In this document: positions 45,357 to 55,853 of the stretch, one piece after another | How the letters are laid out: each line of letters opens with the position of its first letter | How positions within the stretch are numbered: position 1 is the first letter of the stretch | From: Okapia johnstoni | Lineage: Eukaryota; Chordata; Mammalia; Artiodactyla; Giraffidae | Reading direction: 5' to 3' | DNA length: 64,000 nucleotides | Assembly: GCA_024291935.2 (NCBI GenBank) | Contig: CM044322.1 | Location: 20,459,405 to 20,523,404 of the forward strand | Notes under the pieces: generated by a model | Seen by the model: only the letters and a program-made list of their open reading frames with translations | Told to the model about the DNA's origin: nothing | Databases searched by the model: none | Program-made: the position numbers and the translations under genes

Positions 45357-45590
45357 TCTTCCTAGCTAGTAAGAGCTAAAAGGTTCTATGAACAGGGGCA
45401 ATTTTGCCTCCACAACCGTCATCCCTAACTTCTATGTGTGCTGCATAAGAGTTGATCTTAGCAGAGATCCACAGTTATACTAACAGTGTTCGGACCAAGA
45501 GCTTTTATGAAAACACACCTCGTTAATAACTAGATTTTCCTTTTCATGGCCCTGAAAAAACTTGGGAGACAGCCACAGGTACTGAAAGTG

Positions 45591-46020
45591 TGAGATGATG
45601 ATGATAATAGCTAAAATGTGTTACTTCCCTGATAGATCAGTGGTAAAGAATCTGCCTGCCAATGCAGGGGATGTGGGCTCAATCCTTGGGTTGGGAAAAT
45701 CCCCTGGAGAAGGAAATGGCAACCCATTCCAGTATTCTTGCCTGGAAATCCTTATGGACAGAGGGGCATGGTGGGCTACAGTCCATAGGGTCGCAAAAAA
45801 TCAAACATGACTTAGCAACTGAACAACAACAACTTGCTTATTTGTCATATGCCAGACACCATGTTAAGCTCCTTATACTTACTTACTCACAGTGTCCATA
45901 GTCCTAAAATGTGACCCAGTTATGAATCCAAGCTTCAGATGAAGAAATTGAGGGCCCAAGAAGTTCAGAAGTTTGGAAAATTTCCATGCATTTAACTAAG
46001 AAGCCTGGATAGGAAGTCAA
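45591..46020 (-). mobile_element. MIR split by a Bov-tA
   Basis: Left 'gatgatgataatagctaaa' and right 'tatgccagacaccatgttaa', 'gatgaagaaattgagggcc' are MIR antisense parts on the two sides of the Bov-tA at 45621-45832. Confidence 0.65.
45621..45832 (+). mobile_element. Bov-tA SINE
   Basis: 'acttccctgatagatcagtg' head to 'cttagcaactgaacaac', with a CAA-rich tail. Confidence 0.93.
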
Positions 46021-46197
46021 GAAAACGAGATGGTGTCAGAGCCCAGTACTGCTAGGTCGTGCTAGTAATGGCGTGGCCAGGCCAGGATGTGTTTGGGTGA
46101 GACAGGAGTGTTGGCAGCAGTTCATTCATTACCTTTCTTCTTGTGTATGTGGGTCCTCAAACGATTACTTTGTGGTGTCTGATTTAAGAGACTTCTA
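46021..46197. other. No feature recognised
   Basis: Short unassigned interval. Confidence 0.4.
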
Positions 46198-46225
46198 AGT
46201 TTTCTTACAAACAATTAAAACTCTT

Positions 46226-46345
46226 GGGACTTCTCTGATGGCTCAGATGGTAAAGAATCTGCCTGCAATGTGGGAACCCAGGGTTTGATCCTTGGGTCAG
46301 GAAGATCATCTGGAGAAGGGAATGGCTACCTGCTCCAGTAGTCTG
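46226..46345 (+). mobile_element. 3-prime truncated Bov-tA with 28-bp flanking duplication
   Basis: Keeps the head ('gggacttctctgatggctca') and stops at 'tgctccagtagtctg', so about 85 bp of the 3-prime BovA-derived tail are missing. It is flanked by a 28-bp direct repeat (46198-46225 and 46346-46373, one mismatch), unusually long for this family. Confidence 0.9.
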
Positions 46346-46463
46346 AGTTTTCTTGCAAACAATTAAAACTCTTCCTTTATTAGCACATATTTAGTTTAAA
46401 AAGAAAGGGTCAATAAAACTGGAAGAAAAGAAAAAAAAAGTTGCAAAAGAGGACAAAGAAAAT

Positions 46464-46767
46464 AGTTGTCCATCCTAAAGGAAATCAGTCCTGAATATTC
46501 ATTGGAAGGACTGATGCTGAAGCTGAAACTCCAATACTTTGGCCACCTGATTCAAAGAGCTGACTCATTTGAAAAGACCCTGATGCTGGGAAAGATTGAC
46601 TGCGGGAGGAGAAGGGGACAACAGAGGATGAGATAGTTGGATGGCATCACTGACTGACTCAACAGACATGAGTTTGAGTAAGCTCTGGGAGTTGGTGATG
46701 GACAGGGGGACCTGGCATGCTGCAGTCCATGGGGTCGCAAAGAGTCAGACATGACTGAACTGAACTG
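46464..46767 (+). mobile_element. BovB 3-prime end with 8-bp TSD
   Basis: Sense BovB from 'catcctaaaggaaatcagtc' to 'catgactgaactgaactg'. Duplication 'aagaaaat' at 46456-46463 and 46768-46775. Confidence 0.93.
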
Positions 46768-46775
46768 AAGAAAAT

Positions 46776-48311
46776 TCTATCCAAGATTTCAATCACTGCT
46801 TCCCTTCTTAGGGCCCTAGGACCCCTAGATGTCCTAGAAGGGGGTACAGGGACCTTAAAGTTATCTTCAGTATATCAAAAAGTCAAACTAAAATTGATTT
46901 ACAGATAATAAGGCATCTTAGTGTAAGTCAAACAGCACGTTCACGGAGTTATATTTGCTCAGTGAGGTAATGCTGATTATTGCATACTGATTGTTCTTTG
47001 ATGAATAAAGATAGGGGAATATTCTTTAATAAAGGTCGTCAATTAGACAACAAATATATTAAAAAATAAGAAACCTCATAAGGAAAAGAATAAAAAGTCT
47101 TTGGTGATAGAAAGCCTAGGAGCTCCTGATACAAAGGTTATTTTTTCTTTTTGTTCTTTATGGCTTGACTATTTGTTGGAAATGTTAGCAAAATAGCTTT
47201 CAAAGCCCAATGAGATAATTTATGTAAAGTGTTATGCAAATACTAGCTTTTTTGTTATTAATATTAACAGTGATAGTCATGATAATGATCTTGCTGTGGA
47301 GCAGGTGAAATTGCATCAAGAACCTTAATTTTAAAACTTTTCCTGAGTAGAGATTTGTTCTCTTTTATACCAAATCTTGTGTTAGTGCAGGTGTACCCTG
47401 TATGGTGTGTGCTATGTGCTGCCGTGTGTGTTGACTACATGTGTCACACTGTATGTGCATGTGCAGTGTGTACACACACACATGCCATGGTTTTGTGAAA
47501 ATGCTGTAGCCCCCACCCCCTGTGTCTTATTGTGCAGCTGCATATTACAAAATTCTTTGAAAACGTATTTGAAAGGGTGATGAAGCATTTGGGTTGTGCT
47601 GTGGGTTTTCACTCCCAAATTTTTGCCATTAATTATACAAACCTCCCCACCAAATCCTCCTAAGGAGGCTGAAGGGTCTGGGAGAAGCTAGACCTGAGAA
47701 TCTGGCCGTCTTTATCTGGGGCCTGTGCCTCTGAACACAAGGTGGTTTGAATGTCACAATGAGGCTGTGAAACTGGTGTCTCAGGTACGCCTCCAGCACA
47801 TACCACTATGGACTTGACTTAATGCTTCCTTTTTAACTAGTTGTTTTGATGTGCTGTGGAGACAGTCTGAGTCACACTATTAATTGGGCAGAGATTAGCA
47901 CATAATCAAATCACATCTGCTTAAAAAATAGTCAGAGCCCTCTTTATTAAAATAGAATAAAGTGTAAATTGATCTATAGCGATTGGACTCTGCGCTCCTG
48001 GTTAAGAAAAGGGTATTGAGTGGAATGAGATCGGTACCTACTCTAATCTTTGTTATCAATCTCTTCTTAGTCTGTCTCTGTACTTCCTTTTTCTTATTTC
48101 AAAGAAAGCCTTGATAGTCCTCACACAGCTCTCTGAGCTTTAGTCTGTCCACACCTTCTCTGCCTGCCTCATCAGTTCCTTCCACTGCTGCCTCACTCCA
48201 GCTCCAATTCAGGCACATTATTTACCATCAGCAGGCAAAGAGGCCTCCTGAACACCCCAGTTTACTCTGCGTGTTCACTTCTTACTCTAGATCTCTCCTC
48301 TGCTTCTCTTT
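46776..48311. other. Mostly unique sequence; TG-rich and conserved-looking patches
   Basis: 47398-47490 is TG/CA-rich. 47860-48000 holds TTAATTGG and TAATCAAATCA motifs in repeat-free sequence. 48060-48300 may be very old LINE. No gene. Confidence 0.35.
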
Positions 48312-48425
48312 TTAAATTTAATTGTTAATACTTGACCACGCGGTGTGGGATCTTCGTTCCCAGACCAGGGATCAGTCCTGCATTGGCAGCAGGAAGTCTT
48401 AACCACTGGGCCACCAGGGAATTCC
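48312..48425 (-). mobile_element. CHR-type SINE, short form
   Basis: Antisense: 'gtgtgggatcttcgttccc', 'agaccagggatcagtcctg', 'gggccaccagggaattcc'. Confidence 0.84.
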
Positions 48426-48989
48426 TTGCTTGTCTCCTTTGCATGAAGTTAGCTGTCTTCTCTTGATCTAGTGTGGGTACTTCTGGTCTCTTCCCAGTAT
48501 CTAAAGCCATAGGGCATCCCTCCCCGTCACCTACATGCATACACGAGCAAGTGTGTGTGTTCTAATCCATGAGGGCCCACTTACCAATCATTGTTGTTTC
48601 TTTCTTGTTCTGAAGCTCATTATTTATTACTCGCCTTTACGTAGACTAGGCCTCTTCAACACCATTTTTCACAGTGTACTAAAAATTTTGCCAGGGACTT
48701 AAAATAATTCCCCCCGCCATCTTATTATTTCTATTATTTAGATTGACCAGGGTGGGCAAAGACAGTGCTTAGTGATTTCTCATGAAGAGGAAGCACTACC
48801 AAGGTCTCCAGGGCCTACAGGTTCACTGGGTTAGGCATTCAGTTAATAGGGGATATGAGTTGATTTGAATCAGTATTTTTCTTCACAGCAATCTTGGCAG
48901 CTTTAGGGAGCTGGAGCATGGGATAAAATGGTGGCTGAAAAGACCATTGCTATCCACTTCACAGCACAGCAAAAAAGTGAGAAGGTTTT
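48426..48989. other. No feature recognised
   Basis: Unassigned. Confidence 0.4.
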
Positions 48990-49175
48990 AGGCTTTTGAG
49001 TGTGACATGTATGCAAATCCTGACTCCTGTTGTTTTACCTGTGTGACCTCTAAGTCTCAGTTTCCTAACCCATAAACTAGGAATGGTGATACCTACCTCA
49101 CAGGTGGTTATTAGGAAAAAAATGAGATGATATGTTTAAAGCCGATCACAGAACACACTGCAGGTCCATGGATGT
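48990..49175 (+). mobile_element. MIR SINE
   Basis: Sense: 'acctgtgtgacctctaagtc', 'tcagtttcctaacccataaa', 'gatacctacctcacaggtgg'. Confidence 0.82.
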
Positions 49176-49216
49176 CATGGGCTAAAGTAGATTATCAGAG
49201 AGATGGATATCCTTGA

Positions 49217-49430
49217 AGTGAAAGTGTTACTTTCACTCTCAGTCATGTCCAACTCTTTTCAACCCCATGAACTGTACTACCAAACTTCTCTGTCCATGGA
49301 ATTCTCCAGGCAAGAATACTGGAGTGGGTAGCCGTTCCTTTCTCCAGGGGATCTTCCCAACCCAGGGATCAAACCTGGGTCTCCCACATTGCAGGCAGAT
49401 TCTTTACTGTCTGAGCCACCAGAGAAGCCC
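49217..49430 (-). mobile_element. Bov-tA SINE
   Basis: Antisense copy from 'gaagtgaaagtgttacttt' and 'cagtcatgtccaactct' to 'gagccaccagagaagccc'. Confidence 0.93.
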
Positions 49431-50189
49431 TTTGGGGCAATGTAAAGCTTAAATTATTAACAAAGCCATTCCTCAAATGAATTCTGAACACTGAAAACAG
49501 ATGAGCATAGAACTGCCGGAAATGAAGTTCCTAAGGAAAGCATATCCTTACTGCGAGCTGAGCCCTGCACTTCCTGGGATGCTCGGGGGACTTTGCCCCT
49601 TTGGTGGCAGGGAGGCAGAAGACAGTGAGCTATCCCAGCTCATTTCTCAGCCTTCGAGCAGTGCCTCAGGTGGTAAAAAGACACAACTCAAATCTTTAGA
49701 AGTTGGGAGAAGAAACAGGAGAGAAGTCTCTACAAAGAACCGAGAGTCAGAAAGAGACTTAGGAGAGCTCCAGAAGGGTAACTTAAGAGAAAATCAGGTG
49801 CCAAGGTCTGAAGGTGAAACATGGGGGGTAAAAGGTGCAAACCTTGAGGCACTAGAAGGAAGAGTCAAAATACCTGTACCTGTTAGAATTCTGGTCTAAA
49901 TCAATAAGATAATAGGGATACATGAAGAGTCTTTAACTTCTGATGCCAGTTACAGAGGTATAGTGCTGTGTGTGTGTGTGTCTGTGTTTATATGCATGTG
50001 CACATACATGCAAAGGATGGTAATCCTCCTTGTAACAAATATACTGGTTCCTCCAAGAGTGCCCTGGGTCCCATTCTTTCTTGCTTTCATCTTCAGGTTT
50101 TTGGTTTTCTTCTCTCTCCAGCATCATCCGTTTTTCATTTTCTTACTGCATCATACGTATTTTCCAAGTTAAATCAAAATGAAGTCCTC
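49431..50189. other. Unassigned; one 132-codon open frame
   Basis: The plus-strand frame 49501-49899 is the longest outside known repeats. It is Glu/Arg/Ser-rich because the DNA is purine-rich. It has no domain I recognise and no splice context. A short TG run lies near 49968-49981. Confidence 0.3.
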
Positions 50190-50909
50190 TTTTGATTGCT
50201 TATTTGCTCTAACCAAAACCTCAATTCTCTGGTACCCTTTAAAATCAAATTTCTTCTAAAAGTTGTCAAATTGTGTTTTAATTATGTCCATTCATTCTTC
50301 AGTTCCCTCCTATATCCTGAAGGTGGCTCAAGGTCACTGCCAACTTATTCATTGTGCCATCCAAGGGTCAGCTTTTCAGTCTTCATCTTCATCAGTCTCC
50401 TAGCCACCCTCTCCAGGGCTGGCCACACTCTTCTTGGCATGGTTCTCCCTTTCCTTCTGTGATACCACTTGTTTCCTGGTTGTCCTTTCCCCCTCTATTT
50501 CCTCCCTTCAGTATAGGCTCTCTGAGTGTGGCTATGCTCTAGGGCTTGGTTCTGCCTCTTCTCTCCGTGCACTTATTTCCTATGTGATCTCTTCTACCCT
50601 TATAGCCCTAAATGCCCTCTATATGCTAATGATATACATTTATGTCTCCAGTCCAAAAATCTCTTCTGAGACTCAGACTCATATATCTACCTGGCTACCT
50701 GACATCTCTACTTGGATATCTCACAGACATCTCAAAAGAAAGATGTGAAAATGGAATTTTGCATTTTCCTTGCACACCTGTTCCCTTTTCAGAATATCCT
50801 CTCCCCATAAATGATGCCACCATCAGTGTACTTGTTTAAGCCTAAAGTCCTCAAATTATGAACAGGTACTGCCGTATCTATTGCATTCATTTTTTCAGTT
50901 AGCATTTAT

Positions 50910-51542
50910 AGTTGATTCTCATTATCTGAGGCAGTTATGTGCTATGAAGTTGCTGAGAATACCAGTATAGTGAATACTGAACCATTGCTCCTAGGGAGAT
51001 TACAGGCTTAGGTTCCTCTGAGCCTCTGGTCAAACATTCTTGCCAACTGCTGAATACATTCCATGTGTGTTTCTGTTCAAAGACAACTTCTTTTATGTAT
51101 ATTGTTGATTTATCAACACTGTACTCATGGCCAACAGCACTATCACTCTTGACTGAATGAGGTTTATCTAAAACACATATTTTCTCTATAAGGTACATCA
51201 CAGCCTTCTTGCACTTAGGAACACTAGAAAGCACCTGAGCATTATACTTGGGGACCATATTAAGCAGCAAGAGTACCTATGAAAAGCACACAAATGCAAG
51301 AAAGTGGCACAGAGTAGACAAGGAAAAAGATACCTCTATACAGCATGAGAGCTGAATAAGAAGGTGGAACATTGCTTTATGGGCCATCAGCTAGGAACAC
51401 GTGTGTCAGGCAAATCAAAATTTTCACCTGTCAGAAAATATCTGTGAATGAGGGCATCAGTGCCACAAGTATCAATTTGGGGGTTTCATTTAGTGAGTAG
51501 ATGAATTTGCACATATGGAATCTGTAAATAATGGAGTCCAAT
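50910..51542 (-). mobile_element. Tigger-type (pogo-like) DNA transposon, internally deleted
   Basis: Ends 'agttgattctcattatctga' and 'tggaatctgtaaataatgg' form the terminal inverted repeats, with TA at both borders. The minus strand encodes the start of a pogo-type transposase. At about 630 bp it lacks most of the transposase, including the catalytic core. Confidence 0.8.
50935..51270 (-). pseudogene. Tigger transposase N-terminal fragment
   Basis: 111 codons: PKYNAQVLSSVPKCKKAVMY, LIEKICVLDKPHSVKSDSAV and DKSTIYIKEV. This resembles the DNA-binding helix-turn-helix of Tigger/pogo transposases, which is also the ancestor of the CENP-B-type domain. The DDE catalytic domain is absent. Confidence 0.75.
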
Positions 51543-52330
51543 ATATTAATATTTATGTACCAGATGCTATGCTAGTGAAGATAGACTGCTGAGCAAAACA
51601 CGCATGGTCTCTTCCATGGAAGGTATTCATTCTGACTCTGGAGTATGTATTTTGAACCCATCTGCTTTTCTCCAGTTCCTCCCTCAACTACTCTAGTTCT
51701 TACCACCGATATTTCTCATTTGGGCCATTACTTATTAAGTAACCTCCTTCAGTTTTGCCCCTTCCAATCCCTTCTCCCAGCATGGACAGGATCATCCTTT
51801 CAAACATGAATTATGCCACTGTTTGCATTTTATCCATTAATGACTTCCCACTCACCTGTCTACTGTGGCAGCAGTCTAGCTTACCTCTACAGTCTCATCT
51901 CAAACCACAGCCTCCCTTCACTCGTGTTCCCACTACACTGACATCCTTTTGGACACTGTGTGGGCAGGTTCTTTCCTGCCTCTGAGCCTCTGCCCATAAC
52001 TTTCTCTGTCTGTGCCCAGATCACTCAGCACACTTTGGTTCATCTCAGGTTGAATACAAACTCTCTCCTTGCAGAAAAACCTTCCTTGAACATTAGGTCT
52101 GCCTTGTTAGTCTCCATACAGATAGACCTTGTTTTTTTATTTTAAACTCCTTGTAACATATTTATATTTTTCTTTCTTACTAGTTTACTGTGTCATCCCT
52201 ACTAAACTAATTCCATGAGGACATACACCATGTTTTCTCTGCTTAGTACTCATTCCTTGTATCTAGCACAGTGCCTGGTTATATTAATCACGTAATCAAT
52301 ATTATGAATGAATGAATTTAGTGAATTACT

Positions 52331-53314
52331 AAATGAATAGCTTTGAGTGTCAAAGGACCACTGTATATAGGCTTGTACCAGCTGAGGTAGAGAAGTCCCA
52401 GTATTGTCTTCGTCCAAATTTCTCTTGCTATTTCCAGTCATCCTAGGCAGCTACATTCTATATTCTAGTTCCTTACTTTGGATTTATAATTTAGCATTTT
52501 TTAAGCTCCAGTAGTCCATCCTCTAATAAGCAGAACCAGATATTTGCCATAGCAGCCTACCTTCTTGGAGCAGGTTCCCAGTGCTCACTGCATCACCATG
52601 GTCCTAGAGAGTATTCCTGATGCTCTCCTAGCCAGTCAGTGCCCCTGTGGTCCTTGCATACTCACCAATATATCTGGTTTACATTAGGTCCTCTCACAGG
52701 TGAGCAAGAGCTGTCAAGGTGACTGCATCTTCTGAACCATCATCTGAATCTAAACTGCCCTGTTTATCATCTGTGACCCTAAAACACTGCAAATTGCACA
52801 AAGGAGAACTGATGTCAATTTTCAGAAAGTCCTCTTTGGACCCAATATAAGGAAGAGCTTTTAAAGTTGGCTGATTGAGTAGGTAGTGAGCACTCAGTCC
52901 TTTGAGGTGCTGACAGACTACTGTCTGGAATGTGGAATGGGGATGATTGTATCTGATGAGTCAATAATCTTAGAGACTTCAGATTCTGGTCTGTGGACCA
53001 CCCATGTCAGAATTGTCTGTGGATGGTTGCAGAGCAATGGGGTTGAGTAGTGCACGGGACAAGCTGCACATCTACACATGGTGGCCCTGGTATGTTTGTT
53101 AATAATCATTTTCTGGACCCAGCCCCAAACTTTGACATAGGTGCTCTGGAGGATGCAACATGGAAAATCTCTGAAGCTTGAGCATTCTGGCCTAGAGAGT
53201 TTCTAAAGCTGTCTCCCACCTTCAGATTGTGGCCTTGTAATCTCATATATTCAGCATCCATTCAACAATTGTTGATGGAAAGCTTCTGAGTGTCAGTCCT
53301 GGTTCTTGGCTTTA
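52331..53314. other. No feature recognised
   Basis: Almost 1 kb without a repeat or gene I can support. Confidence 0.4.
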
Positions 53315-53640
53315 GATATTGTGGTGATTAATTTTATGTGTCAACCTGGTTAGGCTATGGTACCAAGTTATTTAATCAAACACTTATCTAAATATTCCTG
53401 TGGATGTATTTTGTAGATGTGGTTAACATCTATAATCAGTTTAAGCAAAGATAATATGGGTGGGCCTCATCTAATCAGTTAAAAGCTTTAATCGCAAAAT
53501 AGCCTTTTTGCAGAAGAAATCCTGCTTCAAGGCTAAAGACAAGAGACTAAAGACTTCAAGACAAAACTCTTTTGCTTCAGCTTCCAGCCTGCTGGTCTGC
53601 CTTACAGATTGTAGGCTTGCCAGGCCTCACGACTGCATTG
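53315..53640. mobile_element. Ancient interspersed repeat, second copy
   Basis: 'ggtgattaattttatgtgtc', 'atatgggtgggcctcatcta', 'cttccagcctgctggtctgc', 'attgtaggcttgccaggcc'. Reverse orientation relative to the copy at 3622-4556. Cut at its right end by the Bov-A/mariner segment. Confidence 0.62.
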
Positions 53641-53773
53641 TGAGTCGTGTCCGACTCTTAGCTCAGTCGTGTCCGACTCTTAGCGACCCCATGGACTGTG
53701 GCCTACCAGACTCCTTCGTCCGTGGGATTTTCCAGGCAAGAGTACTGGAGTGGGGTGCCATTGCCTTCTCCTA
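53641..53773 (-). mobile_element. Single BovA monomer (partial Bov-A2)
   Basis: Antisense right half of a Bov-A2, ending 'gtgccattgccttctcc'. Its start carries a 22-bp tandem duplication (agtcgtgtccgactcttag at 53643-53661 and 53665-53683). Confidence 0.88.
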
Positions 53774-53913
53774 AGATGGCTCTAGTAGTGCTTAGTTGCC
53801 TTTAACTTCATTCAAAACAATTTTGTTAGATTGTATTGTGACAGCTGTCCTATCAGCTTGCATTTTAAAAATCTTATCAAAATTGGTGACGTTTTGTGGT
53901 GCCATTTTAATGA

Positions 53914-54833
53914 AGATGGAAGAAAAAAGTAACATTTTTAGTGTATTGTGCTTTATTACTTCAAGAAAGGTAAAATGCAACTGAAATGCCAAAAAAAAAA
54001 AATGTGTAGTATATGGAGAATGTGCTGTGACTGACAGAATGTGTCAAAAAGTGGTTTTCAAAGTATTGAGCTGGAGATTTCTTGCTGGATGTTGCTACAA
54101 TGTTTGTGGTAGACCAGTTGAAGTTGATAGTGATCAAATTGATACATTAGGTGAGAACAATAAATCGTTATACCACTTGGGAGATAGCTGACATACTCAA
54201 AATATCCAAGTCAAGCATTGAAAATCATTTGCATCAGCTTGGTTACGTTCCTCACTTCGATGTTTGGGTTCCACATCAATTCAGTCGCTCAGTCGTGTCT
54301 GACTCTTTGTGACCTCGTGGACTGCAGCACGCCAGGCCTCCCTGTCCATCACCAACTCCGGGGTTGCACATAAATTAAGCTAAAAAAATCTCCTTGACCT
54401 TATTTCTTCATATGATTCTCTACTTAAATGTGGTGAAAATGTTCCATTTAAAACAAATTATGATGGGGAATGAAAAGCTAATACTGTACAATAATGTGGA
54501 ATGGAAGAGATTGTGGGGCAAGCAACATAAAGCACCACCAACCACACCAAAGGCTGTTCTTCATCCAAAGAAAGTGATATTGTGTACATGGTGGATTGGA
54601 AGGGAGTCCTCTATTATGAGCTCCTTTTGGAAAACCAAATGGTTAATTCCAACAAGTACTGCTCCCAGTTAGACCAACTGAAAGCAGCACTTGACAAACG
54701 TTCAGAAGTAGTCAACAGAAAATGCATAATCTTCCATCGGAATACCACAAGACCATATTTTTCTTTGGCCAAGCAAAAAAACCGTTACAGTTTTTTTAAA
54801 AAAAAGAAAATTAAAAAAACTGTTACAGCTTGA
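53914..54833 (+). pseudogene. Mariner transposase, frameshifted
   Basis: Starts MEEKSNIFSVLCFITSRK and continues in broken frames. Recognisable blocks are EKLILYNNVEWKRLWGKQ, KAPPTTPKAVLHPKKVILC, DWKGVLYYELL and SNKYCSQLDQLKAALDKR. The DNARPH-type segment reads NTTRPY here, so a conserved metal-binding Asp is lost. Inactive. Confidence 0.85.
54277..54360 (-). mobile_element. 84-bp BovB 3-prime tail with 11-bp TSD
   Basis: 'caattcagtcgctcagtcg' to 'caccaactccg'. Flanks 'gggttccacat' (54266-54276) and 'gggttgcacat' (54361-54371) differ at one base. Removing it restores the mariner. Confidence 0.92.
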
Positions 54834-55171
54834 CTGGAAAGTTCTGATTCATCCTATGTATTCACCAGACACTGCACCTTCAAATTTCCATTTATTTCAG
54901 TATTTATAAAATTCTCTTAATGGAAAAATATTTCAGTTCCCTAGAAGACTGTAAAAAGCACCAGTAAGAGACTCTAAAAGGTACCTTTTGCTCAAAAAGA
55001 TAAAATTAGGAGAAGATGGAGTTATGCAGTTTCCTGAAAGATGGCAGAAGGCAGTGAAACAAAATGGTAAATATGTTGCTCAATAAAGTTCTTGGTGAAA
55101 ATGAAAAATATATCTTTTAATTTTTACTTAAGAACCAAAGGAACTTTTTGGCCAACCCAATACTTCACAAT

Positions 55172-55223
55172 AAAAATATATCTTCTTTCTTTCTTTCTTT
55201 CTTTCTTTCTCTCTCTCTCTCTG
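55172..55223 (+). repeat. CTTT/CT microsatellite
   Basis: About six to seven CTTT units followed by a CT run. Confidence 0.93.
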
Positions 55224-55352
55224 CTTGATCCAGACATGGAGCAAAGAATGAAACAGTCTCTTATCTCATGAAGCTTAAATATTAGGGTCCACAGAGGACT
55301 ATTATGTTTTCAGCGGTTTAAAACTTATTTAAACTTCTTTATGACTCAGCAT

Positions 55353-55853
55353 TTATGGAGAAGGCAATGGCATCCCACTCCAGTACTCTTGCCTAGAAAA
55401 TTCCATGGACGGAGGAGCCTGGTAGGCTACAGTCCATGGGGTTGTGAAGAGTCGGACACGACCGAGTGACTTCGCTTTTACTTTTTACTTTCTTGCATTG
55501 GAGAAGGAAATGGCAACCCACTCCAGTGTTCTTGCCTGGAGAATCCCAGGGACGGGGGAGCCTGGTGGGCTGCCGAGTGACTTCGCTTTTACTTTTTACT
55601 TTCTTGCATTGGAGAAGGAAATGGCAAACCACTCCAGTGTTCTTGCCTGGAGAATCCCAGGAACGGGGGAGCCTGGTGGGCTGCCGAGTGACTTCGCTTT
55701 TACTTTTTACTTTCTTGCATTGGAGAAGGAAATGGCAACCCACTCCAGTGTTCTTGCCTGGAGAATCCCAGGGACGGGGGAGCCTGGTGGGCTGCAGTCT
55801 ATGGGGTCGCACAGAGTCGGACACGACTGAAATGACTTAGCAGCGGCAGCAGC
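55353..55853 (+). mobile_element. Expanded Bov-A2 SINE: three tandem 111-bp units, 12-bp TSD
   Basis: First BovA monomer (from 'ggagaaggcaatggcatccc'), then three near-identical 111-bp units at 55462-55572, 55573-55683 and 55684-55794, then the normal end ('cagcggcagcagc'). A standard Bov-A2 has one such second unit. Duplication 'atgactcagcat' at 55341-55352 and 55854-55865. As 111 is divisible by three, the frames through the array stay open, which explains repetitive open frames on both strands. Confidence 0.94.

Larger units (their letters stand above)
50190..52330 (+). mobile_element. Ancient LINE (L2-like) split by a Tigger element
   Basis: Left block 50190-50905 ('aaatgccctctatatgctaa', 'tatgtctccagtccaaaaat', 'acatctctacttggatatc') and right block about 51600-52330 ('gattaccac'-poor region, then 'aaaaccttccttgaac', 'ctagcacagtgcctgg', 'tatgaatgaatgaattta') are parts of one old unit in order. 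The gap at 50910-51542 is the Tigger. Confidence 0.62.
53774..55162 (+). mobile_element. Mariner DNA transposon, 5-prime end lost
   Basis: Runs from 'agatggctctagtagtgct' through a degraded transposase to the 3-prime inverted repeat 'ggaactttttggccaaccca' and 'ata'. The 5-prime inverted repeat is missing; the BovA monomer lies there instead. It contains an 84-bp BovB tail. Confidence 0.88.

Noticed and set aside
49501..49899. 132-codon plus-strand frame as a gene
   Set aside because: Purine-rich DNA gives a Glu/Arg-rich frame; no domain, promoter, splice context or homology I recognise.
55462..55794. Three evenly spaced direct repeats as a possible CRISPR-like array
   Set aside because: Units are contiguous copies of a known SINE with no unique spacers, in a mammalian genome.
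55393..55840. Open frames of 124-143 codons on both strands with threefold repeated peptides
   Set aside because: They arise from the 111-bp Bov-A2 units, whose length is divisible by three; not a repeat protein.
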